DNA of 64,000 nucleotides, from NCBI GenBank assembly GCA_041156125.1, contig JBEVTI010000018.1, positions 1-64,000 on the forward strand. The letters run 5' to 3'. Positions 58,891-64,000 of this stretch are shown here, piece after piece. Source of the DNA: Paraktedonobacter carboxidivorans (GTDB lineage: Bacteria; Chloroflexota; Ktedonobacteria; Ktedonobacterales; Ktedonobacteraceae). The notes under the pieces are model-generated. The model did no database searches. It was given only the letters and a program-made list of their open reading frames with translations, and was not told the DNA's origin. The stretch's first letter is position 1. Each line of letters begins with the position of its first letter. Position numbers and translations under genes: made by a program.

Positions 58891-61587
58891 ATGACACAGT
58901 ATGCCAGAAAAACCTTTTCTTCGTCAAAAGCAGCGCATACGACAATATCTGTGAAAGGTAGAAGGCCAGGGCACCAAGCGACTATGAACGGTTTACTCCA
59001 GCAAAAAGAGGCGGAAAGCATACGACAAGGGGCGGCAGAACTTGCCAGGGGAGGCCGTGTACGCTTTACAGTCAGATCCCTGAGTGGGAAGCTGGTTCTT
59101 AGCTCGGCTTTGATGCTTTTACTCTGTATGCTCTTATTTACCGGGCTTTCGTGGTGGTTGGTGCGCTCATTCTATGAGCGTTCAATCCCCAACGACGCGA
59201 ACGAGCACCTGAGCAGTTTTAGCCAGGCATACACAGCGGAGAGCGCGCAGCGTTTTCACAACCTGATCAGCAGAGCTGCGAGCGTGGAGGTCGCCGCTGT
59301 TCTAAGACGGCAAACTGGCGCGCAAAGCAAGCTCGCCGAAGCTTTCGCACTTGATCTGGTCCAGCAACGCCTGAGCAGCCTGGTGCTACTCGATGAAAAC
59401 GCGCGCATGCTGATGCTGATAGGCGGAGGTCTACCAGGTGGACTACAAAGTCTGATAAGCGCGAGCTTACAGGGCCAGGAAGGCGCGTTGCTTGTCGCGG
59501 ACGGTAGCTCCTGGATACTGGTATTGGGAGTGCCCGTTCAGGGCGCCAGTGGGCAGATAGTGGGAACCCTGCTTGCGACCCAGTTACAGGATAATGCTCT
59601 CATAGCACAACTGGCCCCGCATGCTGAAGCGGATGTGCTTCTCTGTCAGGGCCAGCAACTGCTTGGGAGTAGCGAGAGTTCCCTTAGCCAGAAACTGACC
59701 ATAAACACCGCAAATCTCTGCGCGCCCGGTACAATGGAGATCAATGCCAGTGGGCAAACCTATCTCACCACCACTGGAAGCGCGCGCATCTCACACCAGC
59801 TAGCTAATACTCCTGAGATTGAAATTGTAGATGTAGAGGCACTTTACAATCTCAACGCGCATAGCGAGCGAGTTTGGCAGATCTTGCTAGGCATCGGCAT
59901 CTTTGTCTGCGCCCTGGGTATTACCCTCTACACGATTATCACTCGCATCTTCTTTGTGCGCCCCTTGCGCCATCTACAGAGCCATGTGCAGGCGTTGCTC
60001 CCCGTGAGTCTGGACGCCAATACACCAGCGGATGATGAACTGAGAGGTCTGACTCGCTCCCTTAATCTGCTCTCCGCGTCACTGACCACGCGCGAAAATG
60101 AGAATCATGAGATCACTAAACAGATGAGCGACCTGCTCACCATGGGCGATGTCTTGCTCTCCACCCTCAACCTGGAGCATTTGCTTAGCGAAATCGTCTC
60201 ACGCTTAGGCCCAATTATGTATGCCAGCAACGTAGTGTTGCATCTGTATGGACGCGAGATGGCATCGCCGTGGGCGGTTGCGCAGTGGAAAGATCAGCAA
60301 CAGCCTTTCGTCGAAGCCAGAGCAAACGGGAAACAGGGCAATGAACAGAGTTCTCCTCTGGTCTATCTTGATCCCGAAGGCGATGTCACACTGGCCGTTA
60401 CCACAAAAATGGCCGCGGTTGCGGTGCCCACACGCCGTCCCATGAGCCAGACGCCAAGCGGGAAACGCCGTGCCCTGCGCGCACCCAAGCTGACGCCGCC
60501 GCCACCTGTTTTTACCCCACGCAGACCACGTATCCCACAATCGGCCTTGCGAGATCTAGATATCACGCTGGCACGCATGGCCATGCAAAAACGCAAAATT
60601 GTCTACGCCGAGAATATTGCGGCCATCTATCGCGAGCGCGGAGAAGCCTGGGCCCACGCTGCGCTAGAAACAGGCTACCATTCAGTCATTGCTGTGCCTA
60701 TGCTTTTGCAAGAACAGGTTATTGGCGCGTTTATTTTATACGACGATAATGCCAGGTCGGTTGCTGAAAGCGACACGTTCCTGCTTACTACCGCGGCCAT
60801 CCAACTTGCCATGGCTATTCAGAATACCTTGCTGTTCGCCGAGGTCAAAGACAAAAACGCCGCGCTCGAACGTGTAAATCATTTGAAATCTCAATTTCTG
60901 GCAACTGTGACCCACGAACTGCGCACGCCGTTACACAGTATTATCAGTTATGGTGCGTTGATTCTGGAAGGTTTTCTCGAGGGAGAATTGACCGGTGAAC
61001 AAGAGGAGCATATCCAGTTTATGGTCAATCGCGCCGAAGATCTTTCGAGACTGGTCGATGATATGCTAGATCTCTCCAAAATCGAAGCTGACCGCCTGGA
61101 GGTCAGGGCTGAACCGATGCAACTGGAGAAAAGCCTGCAAGAGGTTGTCAATCAATTAAAGCCAATGGCGAATACAAAGGGACTCGAATTGCTTCTAGAA
61201 ATTGATGAAGGCCTGCCACCTGCACTGGCCGATGGACAGCGCACACGCCAGGTGGCACTGAATCTAGTCTCGAATGCCCTGAAATTCACCGAAAAAGGGG
61301 GAGTGACGCTACGCTGTAAAGTCCTGGAGCGCTACGATATGCTACGCATTTCCGTCCACGACACGGGGATCGGTATCTCGCCAGCAGCGCTGGACTATAT
61401 CTTTGAGGCCTTTCGCCAGGCCGATGGCAGCACCACGCGCCGGTTCGGTGGAACCGGGCTAGGCCTGACTATCGCGCGAAAACTGGTTGAGCTACAAGGA
61501 GGAGAGGTCGCGGTGGAAAGCATTGTAGGTCTGGGCTCGACATTTTCTTTCACTCTGCCTATCGCCTCACGCGTCTCAATCCCATAA
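58891..61587 (+). CDS. Membrane sensor histidine kinase with cache-like and GAF domains
   Basis: An 898-residue kinase. After a 60-residue cytoplasmic start there is TM1 (LVLSSALMLLLCMLLFTGLSWWL), an extracellular sensor of about 220 residues of cache type, TM2 (QILLGIGIFVCALGITLYTII) and HAMP. A GAF domain holds a proline- and arginine-rich insert (TRRPMSQTPSGKRR). HisKA has H in FLATVTHELRTPLHSI, and HATPase_c has N box, DTGIGISP and FGGTGLGLTIA. The response regulator gene starts about 30 nt after the stop. The ribosome site is weak. Confidence 0.92.
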   Translation: MTQYARKTFSSSKAAHTTISVKGRRPGHQATMNGLLQQKEAESIRQGAAELARGGRVRFTVRSLSGKLVLSSALMLLLCMLLFTGLSWWLVRSFYERSIPNDANEHLSSFSQAYTAESAQRFHNLISRAASVEVAAVLRRQTGAQSKLAEAFALDLVQQRLSSLVLLDENARMLMLIGGGLPGGLQSLISASLQGQEGALLVADGSSWILVLGVPVQGASGQIVGTLLATQLQDNALIAQLAPHAEADVLLCQGQQLLGSSESSLSQKLTINTANLCAPGTMEINASGQTYLTTTGSARISHQLANTPEIEIVDVEALYNLNAHSERVWQILLGIGIFVCALGITLYTIITRIFFVRPLRHLQSHVQALLPVSLDANTPADDELRGLTRSLNLLSASLTTRENENHEITKQMSDLLTMGDVLLSTLNLEHLLSEIVSRLGPIMYASNVVLHLYGREMASPWAVAQWKDQQQPFVEARANGKQGNEQSSPLVYLDPEGDVTLAVTTKMAAVAVPTRRPMSQTPSGKRRALRAPKLTPPPPVFTPRRPRIPQSALRDLDITLARMAMQKRKIVYAENIAAIYRERGEAWAHAALETGYHSVIAVPMLLQEQVIGAFILYDDNARSVAESDTFLLTTAAIQLAMAIQNTLLFAEVKDKNAALERVNHLKSQFLATVTHELRTPLHSIISYGALILEGFLEGELTGEQEEHIQFMVNRAEDLSRLVDDMLDLSKIEADRLEVRAEPMQLEKSLQEVVNQLKPMANTKGLELLLEIDEGLPPALADGQRTRQVALNLVSNALKFTEKGGVTLRCKVLERYDMLRISVHDTGIGISPAALDYIFEAFRQADGSTTRRFGGTGLGLTIARKLVELQGGEVAVESIVGLGSTFSFTLPIASRVSIP

Positions 61588-61618
61588 AACGGTGGAGGAA
61601 GTGGAAACAATATATATC

Positions 61619-62035
61619 ATGAGTATAGTAAACACGTCAGCATATACAAGCAGAAACGAGACACAGGTGCCAACCATTTTGATTATAGAGAATGAAGTCT
61701 CGAACAGAATCTTGATCGAACGCGTTCTGTCTACCCGTGGCTATCGCTGTATTTCAGCCTCAAATGGTCTGGAAGCCCTAAAAATCCTGGAAAAGGAACG
61801 CGTTAGCCTGATCTTAACGGACCTTTCAATGCCCGTAATGGATGGATATCGCACAACTCAACTCATTCGCGAGCGGCCTGGCATGGAGCGCGTGCCCATC
61901 GTTGCAGTCACTGCCTACGCGCAAAGCGACGAAAATGAGGCTGCCCTGCAGATTGGCTGCAATGAATATCTGACCAAACCCTTCAAACCTCGCCAACTGC
62001 TAGAAGTGGTAGATCGCCTTTTGCCCACCGATTAA
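61619..62035 (+). CDS. Stand-alone CheY-type response regulator
   Basis: A 138-residue receiver without an output domain. Phospho-acceptor Asp is in LILTDLSMPVMDGY, Thr/Lys switch in VAVTAYAQ and LTKPFKPRQ. A possible earlier start at a GTG, 61592, lies nearer GGAGGA; the ATG at 61619 has weaker spacing. It follows the kinase and would be its phosphorelay partner. The target output is not in the window. Confidence 0.9.
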   Translation: MSIVNTSAYTSRNETQVPTILIIENEVSNRILIERVLSTRGYRCISASNGLEALKILEKERVSLILTDLSMPVMDGYRTTQLIRERPGMERVPIVAVTAYAQSDENEAALQIGCNEYLTKPFKPRQLLEVVDRLLPTD

Positions 62036-62147
62036 GCAAGCAAGCGCGACCCACTACCTGCGAGTGAGGAAAGCAAGAGCTGCGCGCAAACGCCCTTCCG
62101 CTGGCCCTGGTTCCTGGACAGAAGCTCTAGCGGATTTTGCGCGAATT

Positions 62148-62160
62148 TGTTATGATAACA
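62148..62160. promoter_or_regulatory. Perfect 13-bp palindrome upstream of pepA
   Basis: TGTTAT-G-ATAACA, 113 nt before the pepA start. It could be an operator. A further inverted pair (GACCGGT, ACCGGTC) lies at 62191-62216. Confidence 0.35.
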
Positions 62161-62273
62161 TCATTAGAACGTGATCACTCAAGACATAGACCGACCGGTC
62201 GCGCCACAGAACCGGTCTCTCACTTTTGGGAACACATTCATAGGAACACTCAAAAGAAAGAGCTGGAGATTTT

Positions 62274-63794
62274 ATGGAGACGAAATTGCTGAGCCAGGCA
62301 GTGAAAGAGGTAGCATGTGATACCTTGATTGTAGGAGCAACACGTCTGGAGAAAGGGCAGGAGGGTAAAAAACCAACACTTTTCACTGTGACAAAAGAAG
62401 TGGATGGTTTGCTGGATGGGCTGATCAGTAGTATGTATACCAACGGTGAGTTTAAGGGTAATATCGGAGAGACCAGCCAGATCTATACCATGGGTAAGTT
62501 AGCCGCCCGGCGGGTGATTGTAGTGGGACTTGGAGCCCCGGAAAAACTTCAGAGCCACACATTTAGACGTGCCAGCGGCCTCGCGCTACGTTTCGCGCAG
62601 AGCAAAGGCGCGCACAAAGTCGCTCTGGCATTAGGTGAACAGGAGCGCGGCCAGAGTCTGAGCGCCGACCTGCAGGCCGCGGTAGAAGGGGCGCTCTTAG
62701 CGACCTATAGTTTCAAGAAATACCAGTCAACATACAATAATGGAGCGCGGATTGAGAAGATTCTGTTTCTAAGCAAAGACGCTCAGAGTCAAGAGCAGTT
62801 GCAGGCACTCCAACAAGGCATTATTGCTGGCGAAGGCGCTAATTTCGCTCGCAACCTGGTCAACGAGCAACCAGCCATTCTGACCCCCACAGAGTTGGCT
62901 AACCGCGCGAGTACTATGGCCCAACAGTTTGGCTTAGAAGCGACGATACTTGATAAGCCTCAGCTTGAAGAGCTAGGCATGGGTGGCCTGCTGGGAATTG
63001 CCAGGGGTAGTGTCGAGCCGCCCAGACTGATTATCCTGCGCTATCGCGGCGCACCTACGAGCGACAAAGTGCTGGCCCTGGTTGGGAAGGGCATCACCTT
63101 TGATTCGGGTGGCCTGTCGCTCAAGACAGCTTCTGGTATGGAGAGCATGAAAGGCGATATGGGCGGAGGCGCGGCAGTGATCGGCGCGATGCAGATCATT
63201 GGCGCTAGCAAGCCGAAAATCAATGTACTCGGCCTCGTTCCCGCGGCAGAAAACATGCCCGATGGAGCTGCCTACCGTCCAGGCGACATCCTACGCCTGA
63301 TGAATGGTAAAACCATCGAGATCCTGAACACCGACGCCGAAGGGCGTCTGGCGCTGGCGGACGCCCTCTCTTACGCAGTAAAAGAGGGATGCTCACCGAT
63401 TATCGATATCGCCACACTGACTGGCGCGTGCGTAGTTGCGCTTGGAGCAAAACGCGCGGGCCTCTTCTCGAATGACGATGAACTAAGGGATGATATCCTG
63501 GCTGCCGGTGAGACCAGCGGTGAAAAATTCTGGCCAATGCCCCTTGATGACGAATACCAGGAGCTCATTGAAAGCTCTATCGCGGACATGAAGCAGACTG
63601 GTGGTCGCTACGGCGGCGCTATTACAGCCGCCAAGATTCTAGAGCATTTCGTGGGTTCAGCCAAATGGGCCCACCTGGACATCGCAGGTATGGAATTTAC
63701 CGAAAGCAAACAATCCTTTATAGAGCAAGGTGCAAGCGCCTTTGGCGCTCGTGTACTGGCCGCGCTGGTTTTAAAGCGAGCTGAACAACGCTAG
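62274..63794 (+). CDS. pepA: Leucyl aminopeptidase (M17)
   Basis: A 506-residue cytosol aminopeptidase. The N-terminal domain is less conserved; the catalytic domain has VGKGITFDSGGLSLK (Lys and Asp metal ligands), MKGDMGGGAAVIGAM and the family signature NTDAEGRLALADAL. It removes N-terminal residues, especially Leu, using two metal ions, and in some bacteria also binds DNA. GGAG precedes the ATG at close range. A hairpin lies after the stop. Confidence 0.95.
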   Translation: METKLLSQAVKEVACDTLIVGATRLEKGQEGKKPTLFTVTKEVDGLLDGLISSMYTNGEFKGNIGETSQIYTMGKLAARRVIVVGLGAPEKLQSHTFRRASGLALRFAQSKGAHKVALALGEQERGQSLSADLQAAVEGALLATYSFKKYQSTYNNGARIEKILFLSKDAQSQEQLQALQQGIIAGEGANFARNLVNEQPAILTPTELANRASTMAQQFGLEATILDKPQLEELGMGGLLGIARGSVEPPRLIILRYRGAPTSDKVLALVGKGITFDSGGLSLKTASGMESMKGDMGGGAAVIGAMQIIGASKPKINVLGLVPAAENMPDGAAYRPGDILRLMNGKTIEILNTDAEGRLALADALSYAVKEGCSPIIDIATLTGACVVALGAKRAGLFSNDDELRDDILAAGETSGEKFWPMPLDDEYQELIESSIADMKQTGGRYGGAITAAKILEHFVGSAKWAHLDIAGMEFTESKQSFIEQGASAFGARVLAALVLKRAEQR

Positions 63795-63804
63795 ACATGC
63801 ATGA

Positions 63805-63874
63805 ACTTGCCTGGCTGGATCAGTATACTCATAGTAGCCAGACCCGTTCTGGCGCAGCGGGCAGCCAGGCAAGT
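63805..63874. terminator. Hairpin with nested stem after pepA
   Basis: Outer arms of 13 bp (ACTTGCCTGGCTG at 63805-63817, complement at 63862-63874) enclose an inner hairpin (GCCAGA-CCCGT-TCTGGC, 63837-63853). It begins 10 nt after the pepA stop. Confidence 0.6.
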
Positions 63875-63905
63875 CCGACCCTGCCGCGAGTTCAGGAGGG
63901 TACTC

Positions 63906-63968
63906 ATGCCATTCACAAATGTTAGAGTACATCTTATAGACCAGAGCTTTAATGCCCAAAAAGTTTAG
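63906..63968 (+). CDS. 20-residue ORF with strong ribosome site
   Basis: AGGAGGG lies five bases before ATG; the frame reads MPFTNVRVHLIDQSFNAQKV and stops with TAG at 63966-63968. It precedes the next start codon by 12 nt. It may be a leader peptide controlling the next gene, or a small protein. No family is seen. Confidence 0.4.
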   Translation: MPFTNVRVHLIDQSFNAQKV

Positions 63969-63980
63969 GAAAGGCTACAC

Positions 63981-64000
63981 ATGTTACAACAAGATATCGC
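63981..64000 (+). CDS. Start of a gene continuing beyond the window
   Basis: ATG at 63981 with AAAGG nine nt upstream; the first residues are MLQQDI. Too little is visible to identify it. It may be translationally coupled to the 20-codon ORF. Confidence 0.35.

Overview
The window looks like a chromosomal stretch from a bacterium of the phylum Chloroflexota, most likely class Ktedonobacteria. This is inference from gene content: several ECF sigma factors paired with membrane proteins, Ser/Thr kinases carrying extracellular sensor domains, a lipobox-bearing sedolisin, a WD40 protein next to a sigma factor, many two-component parts, and moderate GC. The cell wall set (murF, ddl, a dipeptide epimerase, an LCP protein, pgeF) and the absence of visible outer-membrane genes fit a monoderm cell. 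I saw no tRNA, rRNA, CRISPR array, transposase or prophage block.

Layout. 1-7.5 kb: the tail of an HSD10-type dehydrogenase, an ECF sigma/anti-sigma pair, two paralogous methyltransferases flanking a thiolase, and a B12-dependent acyl-CoA mutase whose substrate residues resemble isobutyryl-CoA mutase. 7.7-13.3 kb: housekeeping run prmA, rsmE, a membrane protein, comF, ftsH. 13.3-19.2 kb: a REP-like repeat pair, a nicotinamidase-like hydrolase, a TetR/MFS efflux pair with a clear promoter-operator, and a sigma factor with a membrane WD40 partner. 19.4-25.4 kb: a zinc-ribbon protein, an M24 peptidase, a frameshifted secreted protein and an LCP transferase. 25.4-28.5 kb: a ylm/ygg division-type cluster (pgeF, yggS, DUF6391-like, yggT, DUF167). 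28.5-38.3 kb: a Ser/Thr kinase fused to a LivJ-like sensor, small membrane proteins, a LysR regulator facing a 43-codon gene, and two-component proteins. 38.4-46.7 kb: metabolic genes (2OG-oxygenase-like protein, acyl-CoA ligase, aldo/keto reductase, sedolisin, ComB-like phosphatase, quinone reductase). 46.9-54.5 kb: YceI, murF, ddl, a second receptor kinase, a dipeptide epimerase. 54.8-58.7 kb: a compact ubiquitin-like conjugation cassette (Ubl, E2, JAB-E1 fusion, membrane repeat protein). 58.9-64 kb: a hybrid-type sensor kinase with its receiver, leucyl aminopeptidase, a 20-codon ORF, and the start of another gene.

The most interesting item is the ubiquitin-like cassette at 54.86-58.73 kb: four close or overlapping genes behind one promoter, with an E1 fused to a JAMM peptidase. 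The second striking feature is structural: about a dozen gene ends carry unusually long, nearly perfect hairpins (arms of 17 to 40 bp, loops as short as 0-1 nt), each of different sequence, most without the U-tract of a classical terminator.
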